64,000 nucleotides of DNA, taken from the NCBI GenBank assembly GCA_007922305.1, contig ML677334.1:59560858-59624857 (forward strand). The letters are read 5' to 3'. Source of the DNA: Dermatemys mawii. Taxonomy: Eukaryota; Chordata; Testudines; Dermatemydidae. A program made the position numbers and the translations under genes. Within the stretch, counting starts at the first letter, position 1; every line of letters starts with the position of its first letter. A model generated the notes under the pieces. That model saw nothing but the letters and a program-made list of their open reading frames with translations. It did not search any database and had not been told where the DNA came from. Shown piece after piece: positions 25,363 through 38,145 of the stretch.

Positions 25363-25877
25363 AGGGACTTGTCTCCTACATCTCAGGTAAGTGCCATGCC
25401 AACTGGGGAACAGATTCAGTTTCTCGCTCTCCCCATTCTGGAGAAGATACTTCATTTTAGCAATTGGAAGCCTATGCACCTGATTGCTCCAGAAGTTTTG
25501 CTGCAAGGGATGAGCCCTCTTGTATAAACACCTTGCAAAGAGTGTAGTGCTCATTTAAATAAGACCACTCCTAAAAACTATCTCTGACAGAATTCCTCAT
25601 AATAGCAGATGAAAAGTGTGTAATGGAACAGACTCTTGTCATACAGTTTCAGCCTCTCTGCAATCTGCTTAGGCCACCTACAAACCTGCCCCTGTGTCTT
25701 GTCTCCCCTTCAGTGTCTTACAGTCTGTTCACTATAGCTGCAAAGTGAAAGTTAGACAGCTCTGGTCTGCTGCACCTTGAAGTTTGCAGTGCACATTCAA
25801 CACAAAGGAAGTGATGTGAGCCCAGTGTCCAAGAGTCCAGCTGTGTGTTCTGCTCCGTTCTTTCGTTATGACTCTAT

Positions 25878-26728
25878 CAGGGGTGGGCAAAATACGGCCT
25901 GCGGGCCCGTCCTGCCCAGCTCAGGAGGCTCCCCTTTACCCCCTCCTCCGCTCACCCCCTCTCCCGCAGCCACAGCACGCTGCACCGCCAGCGCTCTAGC
26001 CCGCTACTCCTGGGCAGCGCTGAAGCATGTGGCTGGCTCCGGGGGGGCCTGAGCTCCTGCCGCTTTGAATGGCTTGGTAAGGGGGTGGGGCTGCGAGCTC
26101 CTGCTGGTCTGCGTGTCTCGCTCTGGTGGGCCTGAGCGGCGTGGTAAGGGGAGCCGGGCCAGTGCTTGGATAAGGAGCAGGGAGTTCTGGTGGTCTGTCA
26201 GGGGGTGGGGGTGTGGATAGGGGTCAGGACAGTCAGGGGAAAGGGAGAGTTGGGTAGGAGGTGGGGTCCTGGGGGGGCAGTTAGGGTGGGGAGTCTCAAG
26301 AAGGGGGCAGTCAGGGGACAAGGAGCAGGGGGGCTTAGATGGGGGCTGTGGTCCCGGGGTGTGGTTAGGGGCGGGGGGAGTCTCAGGAGGAGACAGTCAT
26401 GGGACAGGGAGCCAGGGGGTTGGATGGGGATGGAGTTCGGGGGGGCAGTTAGGTGGGGAGGACTCAGGGAGGGGGCAGTCAGGGGACAAGAAGCAGGAGG
26501 ACTTAGATGGGGGTGCAGTCCCCAGGGGTGGCTTGTGGCAGGGAGTCTCAGAGGGGACGGTCAGGGGACAAGAAGCAGGGGAGGTTGGATGGATTGAGGG
26601 TTCTGAGCGGAGCAGGAAGTGGGAGAGGTCAGACGGGGGCGGGGCCAGGTTTCCCTACCCTACCCAGCCCTCCATACAATTTTGCAACCTTGATGTGGCC
26701 CTCGGGCCAAAAAGTTTGCCCACACCTG
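25878..26728. mobile_element. Non-autonomous hAT element carrying a minisatellite
   Basis: The left end CAGGGGTGGGCAAA and right end TTTGCCCACACCTG are perfect-looking inverted termini apart from one base. The flanks share CTCTAT / CTCTAC, a shifted, imperfect duplication. The terminal body (CGGCCTGCGGGCC and GGCCCTCGGGCC) matches the relatives at 23776-24554 and, more distantly, 31351-31558. Open frames of up to 162 codons inside are Gly/Arg-rich and follow the tandem array, so they are not called as genes. Confidence 0.85.
26230..26632. repeat. Minisatellite, ~82-bp unit, about five copies
   Basis: Units beginning CAGTCAGGGGACAAG or a close variant start at about 26230, 26308, 26394, 26476 and 26558 (spacings 78, 86, 82, 82). 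Each holds GGAGCAGGGGG-like, TTAGATGGGGG-like and GGGGCAGTTAGG-like blocks. A reverse-complement partial unit occurs in the relative at about 23941-24120, so the array predates the two insertions. Confidence 0.85.
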
Positions 26729-28115
26729 CTCTACACTGTGAGCTGCAAAATGAAACAGATGAAAAAGCTTGTCTTACTTTCATTTAGCAGCAGGATAGCA
26801 CCACTTGGTGAAATGGTAGGAGGGAATACTGTAAAGGGGAAATCAAAAGAGGTGACATGGGAGGCATCGGGGAAAGGAAGCAGAGAAAGGCAACAGAAGA
26901 AACTGTGGGAGAACGGGATGGGGCTGGTGCTCTGGTCAACGTACCTCTCATGTTTTCTCTGCCCGCTTCATCACAGACAAGATACACAGTTCTAAGTAGC
27001 CACTCCCATTAGGACTGCTGCTGTGTCCAGACTTTCTTACAGTGGCAAGGAAAACTGTTTGGGGGCGGGGGTACTTCCTTCAAAGAAGGCAACTCCAGCA
27101 AGTCTTCCCAGGAGTGACATTTCGTTTTTGTACAGGACACCCATCTTAGTCAAGTGGTAGGACCAGATATACTCCATCTGTCAGCGAGGCTCAAACTGAG
27201 TCAGATTATGCCAGGTCACTGACCCAACATTTTTCTAAGGCTGAGTTCTTCTCCACAATCTTAGTTTTCTTTTATTTTCTTTTAAAACTCTAAGTTTTGT
27301 AGAAAACCTTCAGAATGTGATCTGAGCATAAATCAATACACTGACTGCCTGTGTTTGCAGAGAGCCTGAAATGATATGGCAGTATCACAGTCAGTTACTG
27401 GGCTAAGTGCACTCCTGGTCCCACCTGGTCTCAAAGTGCTCCCTGTCAGGCCCCAGGCCTTGAGCAGTCATTTATCTCTGGGTTGAATCATGATTCTCAT
27501 GCTCTGAGACTGGGTTTGGGGTTGCAGTTACCTGGTACTAACCGTGATTAACTCAGCAGGTCTGACTTAGGATCAGTATGTGCAGTTCTGTTCCACCTGC
27601 GAGCTAGGATCAGTGGTTTCTTAAAGCAAAATATTGTTCACATAAAAACAAAGCATTTCAGAGGAAAAGAGCTTAACGCAATAAATACTCTATCTTCATG
27701 TCTAGCTTCCTTAAGCCCTAACATCCCCTGGAAGTTTGGGAAGGGCCCAACTACTTCAGACATCCCACAGGACCTCTCTGTGTCCCTATCAGTCTGTTCT
27801 CCCCCAGAATAGCTCACTGACAACTCCTCCTTCCCTCTCTCTTTCCAGAGAGTCTTTAATTGTTCAGTGTCCCTTTGATGTCTTGACACCCAACCTTGGC
27901 AAAACAGTGTGTAACTTTGGGCTGGTGCCTGGAAGTAGCATCTTCACTACTAATAGCTCAACCATCATCCTGTAATTGCCCTTCCTCCCCCACGCAGACA
28001 CAGGCAGATCCCATGTTTTCAGAGTTACGTTGTCAGGAATTTTGCAACCTTCAAAACTTAAAAAAAAATATCCACAGTGAATGCTGATATTTTGATGTCG
28101 TGAGTCTGGTTGCTA

Positions 28116-28795
28116 AGGGCTTGGTTACACTGGCACTTTATAGTGCTATAAAGCCCCCACGAGCGCTATAACCTCCTCCCCGTCCACACTGGCAAGGCAC
28201 GTAGAGCACTATAACCGCGGAGTTATAGCGCTCCTGGTAATCCACCTCTGCATGGGGAATAAGGGCTGTAGCGCAGCTGCTGTAGCTCTACAGCAAGAAT
28301 GTGGACACCCACTGCGCTACAAGTGATCTTTTGAGATACCTAGAGCCATTTAAGGCAATTGACGTCTCTTCCCTTTGTTTTGAACTTGGCTGGAGGAATG
28401 CGGAAGTACCTCTTTAGAGTTTCTCTCTTAACTCGGCAGATAAGCAATGCATATGTTTAAGGAGGGAGCCTGTGTGAAAACAAAGCTCTCTGTGAGCGGA
28501 GGCTCGCTGACAGGCTTTCAGAAGAATGGAAAAATCACTGGCTCTCTTCCTCCGCATACACTCAACGCGTCCCCCTCTCCCCCCTCGTCTAAAAAGGACG
28601 TTGCACCCAGCTGAATGCTGGGATACCTGCCCTAATGCACTGTTCTTAATGCCGCATTAAGTGCCCCAAATGTGGCCATGCTATACCGCTGGTGTGTCTG
28701 AGTGTGGACATACAATAGCGCTATACATATTACTGTATAAGGGGACCGCTATAACCAATAGCGCTATAATCTTGTAAGTGTAACCATACCCTAAG
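28116..28795. mobile_element. Non-autonomous DNA transposon with inverted ends
   Basis: The left end AAGGGCTTGGTTACACTGGC is mirrored by the right end GTAAGTGTAACCATACCCT. Subterminal TATAGCGCTATA-like palindromes recur near both ends (28137, 28205-28230, 28715, 28750). The central 28330-28650 is unrelated single-copy-looking sequence, possibly a captured segment. No clear target duplication is visible. Confidence 0.8.
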
Positions 28796-31350
28796 TCCAA
28801 GGAACATGCCTGGGTGAAGCCCAACTCCTTTAAGTGGGGAAGCACACCTGAGGAGCCCCGCCGAGCATGTAGTCCTTCAAACATCTGTACCAAACCATGT
28901 CAATGGCATCCCATGTTGTTATCCCCAAATGGGTTTAGCTTAGTTGGTGGGTTGCACCTGGAAGAACGTCACACTCCTCACTCAAGCTGTGTGTGACAGC
29001 ATGCAGCCTGGCTAATTTGAGAGTGACTTGGAGAGCAACGCATTGTGCAAAACTGTGACTAATTTCCCTCCTGGTTTTAAATCTTGGTGCAACAGGTCTT
29101 CAAGGACAATACAGAAAATGAGGACTGAGTGCTCTTTGAGTTACACTAATGAAGAAGGCAAAGCAGTCCTTTTCCAGATCCTTTTCACCAAACCTCCAAA
29201 GAATGATTGTAGTATTTGGTAAAAGCCTCAGAGTCTAATCAGCTGCTGCTGTTATGGCAGGGGTCCTGGAAAGGGTTAGACCTCTAAGGACATAAGACTC
29301 CTGGATTAGAATTCACATTTCCAAAACTGATTTTGTGGAAGGGTTTGAAAGACTCCTATTTATGACAATAAAATAAATCAGCAAATAGAGCGCAAAGTAC
29401 ATTTAAAATCTGACAGACTAGAAATGGAACCCTTTCTAACGTGTTAGACTGCGGCATGTAGTGCAGTTGCACCTGTTGGCACCAAAGATGATTGTGTTTC
29501 AAGGACATTTTATAATAGCCATTCTGCATGCTGGCTGTTTGCTTTTCTAGAGGAAGCAAGAAGAAGCAGACCCTACACTCCTAAGATTACGGGACTGTTA
29601 CCTGGCCATGAGCATCTGTGCAAAGGTTTGAATGCATCCCTCAGACCATACAAGGGCAAAACACAACATAATAGAAACCATGCACATGGCCTCCAACATC
29701 TGCACAATGGGATGCCACTTTAACTGTTTTTACTGGGCAGATCCAGGATCCTTATTCATTTATGTTGAGCAGTGCCGTCCTCCATGAATATTCCCACTGA
29801 AGTCTCATGGAGCAAGGTAGTACTCAGCACCACTCAATGTATCAGAATCTGACTGTTAATTTGTCCCAGTACTGAAGGGGATACAGCATGGTATATTTAT
29901 TTTCTTTCATTGTTTTAAGTCTGCATTTATATAAAAACTATAGTTTTTGTACTGCATTGCAGAACCTGTACATGCAATATAATGGACAGCTGAGCAGAGG
30001 TCAAAAGGAAAATGACTAGCTATAATCCTTTTATAGGAGGAAGGTTTTGAACTATTTTGAAGTAGATATTGTTTGTGCTGAGCATGACAAAAGACCTGAA
30101 CTGACTGTACATGTCTGTTATGTGCATTGTGACACACATGCTACAAATGTGACTTTTCCACAAAAATTAGGAAGCACATTTTGTCCATCCTAGAACAATG
30201 GTAGCATATGAGTGTCTGTGCTCTTGCTTTATGCAGATCTGCCCCTAGAATAATGTTCCTAACCAGAATCTTATGTGCTTTCCATGAAGAAGAACAGCTC
30301 TTTGAGGTTTTTAAAGAGCGTCAGACATCTTTTCAAAAATAACTGCCACTTTACAGCTGCTCTTCTCATGGGCTTTCCCACTCCTCATTCTCCCCCCTCC
30401 CATCTCCACATCCCCTCCCCACCATCTGAAAGGTAAATCCAGGACACAGATATTTATCCAGCCACATTTCTGCAAGCAAGGAGGGGGGCATGACAACATA
30501 TTTCTACAAGATGAAGTGTTTATGCTCTGTAGCAGAGATTTTTACAGCCTAAAAGCTGTTTTACTGAAAATGTTCCCAGCATATTTTGTATTTACTACAG
30601 TAATTGTAGTTATTTAGCACAACCCGAGGTGTGCTGGTAGCAGTGTAGGTATTTTCCAGGAGTTGGAGCAGTGAATCAGTACAGAACAATGCTTTTTACT
30701 TTATTTATTTTTTTTGTCCATTTACTAGTAGACCGGGCATTAGCTTTGCATGCAATATTTCAGACATTAGTTTTGCATTCTGGCTTTTCGGACAAGTTCA
30801 TTTTCTGCCTAATTGTAGAACATTTTTCCCCTGTATGCTCTTGTAAAAATAATATTGCATAATAAAATATCCGATTTTAATTAGGTTAAAAGTAATTCAA
30901 TGTATTAAGCTTTTTTTATTTGGGAGCATAAACTACGCAGTGGGGTGCATCTAACTTTCCATCCTTTTAGTTAGCATTTGCTTTTGTGTGCCATCATCCT
31001 GTACCTGCTGAAATAAGGTGTTTTTGCTCTCGCATTATTCATTATTCCAGTTTTTCACTGCCGGATGGCTAACAGTCTACGTTGTAGTGATGACAGAGGA
31101 AGCCAGATATATCATTAATTAAATCCACAGTTTTGCTAATATCCACTATATTTTCAGCTATTCATTAATCACGAAAAACTAATGAACCAGACTGATATAT
31201 AGCAAGGTGTACGGTAATCCAAAGGCTAATTCAGATACCAGAGGACCTGGATTTGCTGTGAGGCAAAGACCGAATAGATGTGCATCAAGAAAGTCTAGCA
31301 GGGTGGCCACAACCTGAGCATCTCCTCATGGCCAGGAGTTTGCTTTACGG

Positions 31351-31558
31351 CAGGCCTGCACAATATGCAGCCCGGGAGCCACATGCGGTCCGCACGGGCT
31401 CATTGTGTGGCCCGCAGGGGGTGAGTAGGGGTGGGGCAAGCCAAGCGGTGGGGTGGGGGGAAGCGGATGAGGGCGGGGCATGAGCGAGGCTTTTTGGCCG
31501 GCGGCTGTTTTTTTTGCAGTAATATGGCCCTCACTGCTTTCCAAGTTGTGCAGGCCTG
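31351..31558. mobile_element. Short hAT-like element with 13-bp inverted ends
   Basis: The ends CAGGCCTGCACAA and TTGTGCAGGCCTG are exact inverted repeats. Flanks CTTTACGG (31343-31350) and CTGTACAG (31559-31566) agree at 6 of 8. The interior carries CAGCCCGGGAGCCACATGCG and GTGGCCCGCAGGG, a body like the other two GC-rich hAT elements. Confidence 0.85.
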
Positions 31559-31569
31559 CTGTACAGGCA

Positions 31570-32170
31570 TACTACCCTCTGCAGCCCCCTTCAGCACTCC
31601 ACACAGTCTCTGTGGTGGCTCACAGCATCCCTATCTGGGGCGCGTTTAATATCAAATAAAGTTCAGACAGTCCTCACTTGGTGTCCTTCATCACAAAATA
31701 ATCCAAACAATCCCCAGCATGAAGTCCAGAATCATAATTCAACAGTTCATACTTAGCTCTGGCTCTTCTGCCATACTCAGAGTTCTTCCTCTGATGAACT
31801 GGTCTATCTAAAGCCGCCAGTCCCAGCTCTTCCTGGCTGGAATTCAGCCCTCTGGCCCTGCCTTCCATCTCCTTCCACATCTCCTCTGTTCCAAGGAGAA
31901 GGCAACCTGTATACTGCGCTCCTCCAGAGAGCTCCTTCCAATTGGCTGGAAGAGAGGGAAGCTCTGCCCCTCCTTCCTCCCCACCATATGTTATAGGCCT
32001 TTAAAGGAACAGTGTCTTGGGGTTTGTGCACCCCTCATCCAACTCCTAATTCCCCTCTTCTGCTACCAGGCCATTTTGTGGCCTTTGTTCATTCCAACAT
32101 CTGGAAAGGGGTCTTCCAGCCCCCTTTATTCATACAGGGCCCATACACCCCTTTATGGAAAGTTTTGTAA
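31570..32170. repeat. Possible LTR or unclassified repeat
   Basis: A pyrimidine-rich stretch with AATAAAG (near 31654) and a promoter-like TTTAAAGG tract near 32000 resembles long-terminal-repeat-like sequence I recall from turtle genomes. Neither TG...CA ends nor a duplication could be placed. Low confidence. Confidence 0.3.
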
Positions 32171-33368
32171 CAGAAGAGCTTACATTGACCTTCCGTATTA
32201 GGATATGCCAGGATCATAGCTAGCCTTGTGTGATGGACATTAAGAAGAGTTTACTTCTCCAGTTCTCTTGTGCTGGGAGAATCTAAGATGAAGGCCCCTA
32301 ACTCACAGCCACTTGTGTTCTTCAGCAAATATTAAAATAATTTAGAGGGCATGGGGTAGAAAAAAAATTCTTCTCTGTTTCATCTCTTGCTTTTCCAAGA
32401 AAGCTCTTCACTCTGTATAGGATAGAGTTCTTTCCCTTACTATTAAATATGCCCTGCATGTAGTTCTGGGCTCACACATGCCATAATTATTTCTTCATTA
32501 ACTCTAGTTACTTGCCTCTATTATGTTGGGCAATACTCTTGGTGCTTTTTGAAGTGCCATGTCTGAATGTATTATCTACTGTATTTGTGCCCCATATTTG
32601 CTGACCTTTTTATCATATGTTCATTCTAGCCTCACTTTAGAGAAAAGCAATAATCTAATTAACATATCCCTGAGTCAGCAGTCCATCTCTAGTCAGCGAA
32701 GTACTTTATACTATCCGTTAAAATCCCACTGACTTCAGCAGAATTTAAGCACATGCTTACAGTTAGGCACATGCCTAAAGTTTTGCTGAATAGAGAGTTT
32801 GCCATATGTCGTCTTGTATAGTTATCACAGAGTTTCTTTTGGGGTTGTTTATGATTTACAAAAGAGATGAAACTAGTTGTCCTACAGTAAAATAGGCATC
32901 AAATCTTTGTGTACCAAAAACTAGAACCAGCCCTGAAATGAGTAAACCCTCCCCAAGCTAGTTCTGTTGCTGCTAGCTTATTATAAATGAATTTGGGTTT
33001 AATTGTACCAGCAGAAGGAAAACTGAGAAATCCTTTTAGCTCTGTAGGATTTTAATTATATGTGCAATGCTCCAGCCTGCCTTTTGGCACTGCGCTGCCA
33101 AAGAAGAGCCCCAAGTGAAAGTAGGAGTCAACATGCTTTGTCTCAAGGAAATAGATTATTAGCGACATGATGCTTCTCTTCAGCCATCTTATCACTTGAG
33201 TTTTATTGCGAGTTTCCTTATAAAATGTTCTTTTCGCTGCCCAAGTCAAAGGAAGTAGAACTGCAAACCAGATATGGGAGAGGTATAGACTAATATTAAT
33301 GTTGATCATACTTCTATGTTTAAAAAATAGAGTGTGCAAACACATTGAATAAACAAACGATAGCTCAA

Positions 33369-33440
33369 GGGTGAAATACTGGTCCCATTGAAATCAAGGG
33401 CAGAACTCCCATTGACTTTACTGGGGACAGGCTTTCACCC
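33369..33440. repeat. 72-bp palindromic hairpin repeat
   Basis: GGGTGAAATACTGGTCCCAT is mirrored by GGGGACAGGCTTTCACCC around CCATTGAAATCAAGGG and CCCATTGACTTTACTGG. It is the same family as 21285-21351. Confidence 0.7.
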
Positions 33441-36114
33441 TAGTGTTTAAAAACTGGCACAGACAAACAAGCCTGACATATTGCCTCTTGTCAACGTTTT
33501 GTTTTATTATGAGATGTATTTTCAATGTGTCGAGAAGGGAATTGAAAGATACAAATTTAAGTTATTGTTAGGGGGAGTTACAGGCTACATTTCTCCCCAC
33601 CATCCCCAAATGAGCAATAGCTTTGACATTTCAAATGTGAGTGGAGGGGAAATTGGTATTGGCACTTTTTGTTGTGAAATTCCTAAGAAAACTTGGAGCA
33701 AGAACAGTAGGTTGTAAGGAAATAGTGTCAGGAATGTGGAGGTAGGAAACAGCCATGGAGGGTTATCACTAAATCTGCAGGCATTTTGTTTTTTTTTAAA
33801 GCTAATCTGTTACACATTATATTTGATGTAGGTCAAGCGCTGCTGAAAGGCCCCTCAGAGCTGATTTGTTCAGTCGGTGAAAAGCATTTGAGGTGTGTGT
33901 ATTTAGAGCACAAACATTAGTAGTGTTACCTCTGTCCTGGTACTTTATTACAACATTTTAATTCTCTATAGATTAGTTTTTCAAAGAAGCACAGGATTTG
34001 ACCTAATGGATGATTGGAAGTGCTTCCTCTTAAGATTCAGTAGGCCAGTGATAGGGCCAGGCTGGAAGAGCCCTTAGTTTATCCATCAGTTTGTACAACA
34101 CACAATGTTGTCATATCTTGCACATTTATCATGTGGAGTTTTTCTTAAAGGTCCTGCTCTTGGAATAGTGAGAATCTCTCAGCTCATATTAAAAAAAAAG
34201 GAGTAAGCTCCTAGTCCTCATGGTTGTGGAGAAAAGCTGTGAGTGTACCCTCATGACCCATAAACCATAAGGCAAAGAGAAATACCCCACTCCCACCTCC
34301 CTCAAAAAAAATTTAATGTAACTATTTAGGCTCTCTTAATTATTTTTGGCCTCATTCATGATTTGAATGCTTGATGCGGACGTTACTGTGGATGATGGGG
34401 TGACTGCAACTGGTGAGTTGCTCATGCCCTGAAGGCTGAGAATTGTGGTAGCCTTTTTTAAGTTGCTGGTCTTGTAGTGTCCATTGGTTTTCATATTGGT
34501 GTATTTGGACTTTTTTTAAGTGTCTGAGCAAGAAACTGTTTCCATTTCTTTTTGGCGTTGTGTTGATTTCTTTTTTTTTTTATGAGGAAGATTTGTTTTT
34601 CAGACTTTAAGGGTCAGTTTTTCAAAAAGGCTCAGACTTAGCCCACTGCAGCTCCCATTGAAGTTTATGGCAAAACCTCAATGAGAAAAGAATTACACCA
34701 GTGCTGTGTGCTTTTGAAAAGCCTATGCTATGTTTAGGGAACTCCGAAAAGAGAAACTAATGAACAGACTGTGATCATGTTCTTTCTTAAAAATGAAGAA
34801 AACGTTTTACTAAACGTATGAATCAAGACATGGAATTTTTTTTTTAATTTAGAAGTTGAACAAGACAGGCTGTTGAGGAGGCAGAATTGCTGAAGCACAC
34901 ATTTGATACGAGCTTAGTAACAGCTTTTTTTCTCTTACACTGTAAGTAGCTCATCTAGATAAAGTACAAACAAGTACTGTAAGTGCAATGCAATTATAGC
35001 TCGCCTCAGGAAAGAGCACTGAACAATTTTATTATATTGCCAAAGATTAGTGCTGGAATGTAAAGCTGAGAGAGGCCTATTAGAGGCTAACTTCATTAAA
35101 AGAAATGGAACAAGCCATTCATAAGGCAGCAATAAATCCATTAAAGGGGGAAAGGGTCTGAAATGGCCCTTTTGGATTCTAGTTATTAACTTCAAGGATC
35201 ACTGAAGTTGGTGACTTTGCAAATATGGTTCTACCCAGGACTTAACATCTCTCTTAACCTCCTACTCACCAGACCAAATTCATCTCAAAGTAAGTCCAGT
35301 TACTATGCCACTGCAGTCAGCACATTGGCACCCATTTTCACCAGAGTTAATTTGACCCACAGTATCTGTTTATGAAAAAGGGGAGAGGAATTCATGTGAA
35401 ATTGTCTCTCTTACATTACCATAGACCATGCATGGGTATTGGCTGCAGCTTACAAGATCTATTTAAAATAACTATCGGCTACATATTGAAGGGTAGCTTC
35501 CTTTTCGTAAATCAATATTCTGGTTTTACTAAGTCATAGAAAGAAATAATCGTTTACAGTCTGCAGAGGACGGTTTAAGCCAGAGTGTCCCAAGTAACAG
35601 CAGTTGATGGGTGACTGTAAGGGTTTAATCAACTTACAAAGAAGAAATGTGTAAGTAATGGGTTTAAAGACAGAAAGTCTGTACTGAAAACAGAATATTA
35701 TTGCTTAGCCAAAACTGGTTTAAAAAATTGACCAGCTGTGTAGAAAACGGCACTTCTCGTTTTGTCTAGTATGTAGCAGGAAAGTAAATCATTCAATCTG
35801 TCCTAAGTCCTTGATTCAACAAGGTACCCAGGCACATGTGTAACTTTCATCCCCTTCCAACAGGGTGTTATTTCAGATGGCTTCTTGAGCAAGCACAAGA
35901 AAACTGCTTGTTTAAGAGGTGCCAACACCTTGTCCTCCCAAAGGAAGGTGTTGATTACTGATGGACGGGAAACAGTTTTCTTGTCCCATGAAGATTTTAG
36001 AGGTTTCAGAAATTTTCCTGGTAAGCTGTGGAACGAAACCAAGACATTTAGAAAATGTCCACAAAAAGCCAGAGAGAGAGAGAGCGGCTAGAATCCAAGC
36101 AATTAACTGATTGA

Positions 36115-36290
36115 ATAGGCTGGTGATGAGGGTGCTCACCGGGATGTGGAAATAGCCAGAGCAAAAATATGAATTTTCACCTCCCACATGTTAGGGGAGT
36201 GTCCTAATCACAAGGCTATTGCCTATTGTAAGGTGGGTCTCTTTCAATCTCTCCTACTAGAGCTGTGTCCCACTTTGTATAAATTAATAG
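36115..36290 (+). repeat. tRNA-like SINE, copy 2
   Basis: It aligns with 25160-25362: a GGGTGCTCACCGGGATGTGG A-box region, an inverted GGAGTGTCCTAATCACAAGG segment, then AGAGCTGTGTCCCACTTTGT and ATAAATTAAT. A GA-rich run (36069-36085) lies just upstream. Confidence 0.6.
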
Positions 36291-36722
36291 AATTATGTTG
36301 TGCCCTCACCTGTTGCACAGGACTTCATAATTTCTTTTTATGCCATGACTGATCAAACTCAGGGCATGATTTCACTCCCTAGCACTCTTGTTGACTCCCT
36401 TTATGCTTATCTATCATAGATCGACCCTCTGAGATAGGCCTTTGTCAAAATGTTAATTGGGTGATGTCTATCAAACTATAGAATGAGCAAAATTTATGCA
36501 TATATGGCAATTAATTTGTTCCTTTCTAGGGTTAATGATTCAAAACAAGACCCACAGCAGTGAGACTTGACATGCAAAAGACCCACTATGCCTGTATAGC
36601 ATAGTTCAAGATACAGAAATGGACCAGTAGTAAGAAGAAATCACTATACAACAGAGATTATTAAAGTCCTCCATTTCTACTATAGCAGTCCAACTCATAT
36701 GGGATGAACTAGACATCATATT

Positions 36723-38145
36723 AGGGTTGCCAGGTGTCTGGTTTTTGACTGGAACATACAGTCCAAAGGGGAACCTGGCAGCTTCTGGTCAGCTGTTTGG
36801 CTGGCCACAGTAGGTCTGTATGCAGTTACTGAAAGGCTTCCCAGAGCTGGTTGCGGTGGCCGTTGCTGTAAGGATTTACAATGCCATCATGTTGGCTAGG
36901 GGGCTGATGGACAGCTGGAGCCTTGGGGGCACTTCTTGCCCTGCATCCTTGCCGCGGGGGGAAGGGGATGTGGCTGTTGCTGGAACCCTAGTAAGTTGTC
37001 CCTTGGCTGCCTGCGAGGGGAAGCTGACATGTGCTGCTGGGGCTTTTGGGATGGAAGGAGGGTAAAAGTGGCCCTAGTACAAGGCAGTGTGGCCAGTGGT
37101 AGCTCCCTGCCCCATGCAAATGGGGAAGGATTGTGGGACAGGGTATTGCATGCTGCAGGGTGTTTGCAGGTGCACTTTTTGGTGGGGGGTGACGTAGGGC
37201 TTGTGGCAGGAATTAGCAGCAGGGCTTTCGGGAGCTGGATGTTGCAAGCTGTGCATTGGACGGCAGTCAGTTTTGCGGGGTATTGGGGCGTGATTGTTTC
37301 GGGTGGAGAATAAGAAGCGTGGAGGGGAGGTCTGGATATTGCAGGGCTTTTGGATGAAAAGTCCTTTGGACTTTGGGTATTGTGTATCCTGGAGTGTTTG
37401 CAAGGGGTTAATGAACATTGCAAGGTCCATCTTGTTGGGGGGCAATAAATAGTGCAGGGCTTTGGGGTGCAAATACTGTGTGGTTTAAGCAGGGGGAAGT
37501 TCAGCTAGCTGTATTTAGCTATGACCTCCAGTTCTGCCAGGAAGGAGTAAGATGGAGGGTTGCCTTTGGCGTCTGCAGCTCAGGAGGGACTGGGGCTTGA
37601 CTGGAGAAAGGCAGGCACTCCTGGGCACTGTATTTGGGAATCAATCCTTTTCCCTAGCAACTGGGGAAAGCTGGTTTGGTTTGGGCTCTTGGGGAAGATT
37701 CTGTTTAGGGGCAGGGTCCTTTTTGTTTGATTGGCTTGGACATAGGAGGGTGATCGGTGTCCAGACTCCACCATGGGGAGGGTGGAAAGAGCAGCGGCTG
37801 TGGCTGGAGCCACATGGAGGAGCTGCTCTCTGCTCAGCTGCTGATGCCTGACAGAGAGCAGTGGCTGGCTTCCAGACCACTGGCTGCAAGAGGTGGTGGT
37901 GGGGAAATCCTGTGCCCCGCCATGCCCCGATTACCCCAGACAGGCTCCGCATAAGCTCCTCCCAGCCTGACTCTGCAGGCAGCAGGTGAGTCCCGGGAGA
38001 GAGGGGAGTGAGTGGAGAGCGAGCGATGGAGGGAGGGGGGAGAGGAGTGAGCAGGGGGCAAGGCCTCAGGAAGGGGCAGGACCTCAGGGGCAGAAGGCGG
38101 GGCAAGAGTGTTTAGTTTTCATCAATTATAAAGTTGGCAACCCTA
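36723..38145. mobile_element. Large non-autonomous hAT-like element with 8-bp target duplication
   Basis: The ends AGGGTTGCCAGG and AGTTGGCAACCCTA are inverted. Flanks ATCATATT (36715-36722) and ATAATATT (38146-38153) match at 7 of 8. Subterminal GGTCAGCTGTTTGGCTGGCC at the left and a GCTCCTCCCAGCCTGACTC-rich right end are typical of the family. The middle holds irregular G-rich degenerate repeats with recurring TTGCA and GCAGGGCTTT blocks. Open frames of up to 175 codons inside follow this composition and have no recognisable domain. Confidence 0.85.

Noticed and set aside
26004..26995. Gly-rich frames of 142-162 codons
   Set aside because: They track the ~82-bp minisatellite inside a transposon; the repeats impose the frames.
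36896..38105. Overlapping frames of 125-175 codons on both strands
   Set aside because: Inside the 36723-38145 hAT element, low complexity, both strands open, no recognised family.
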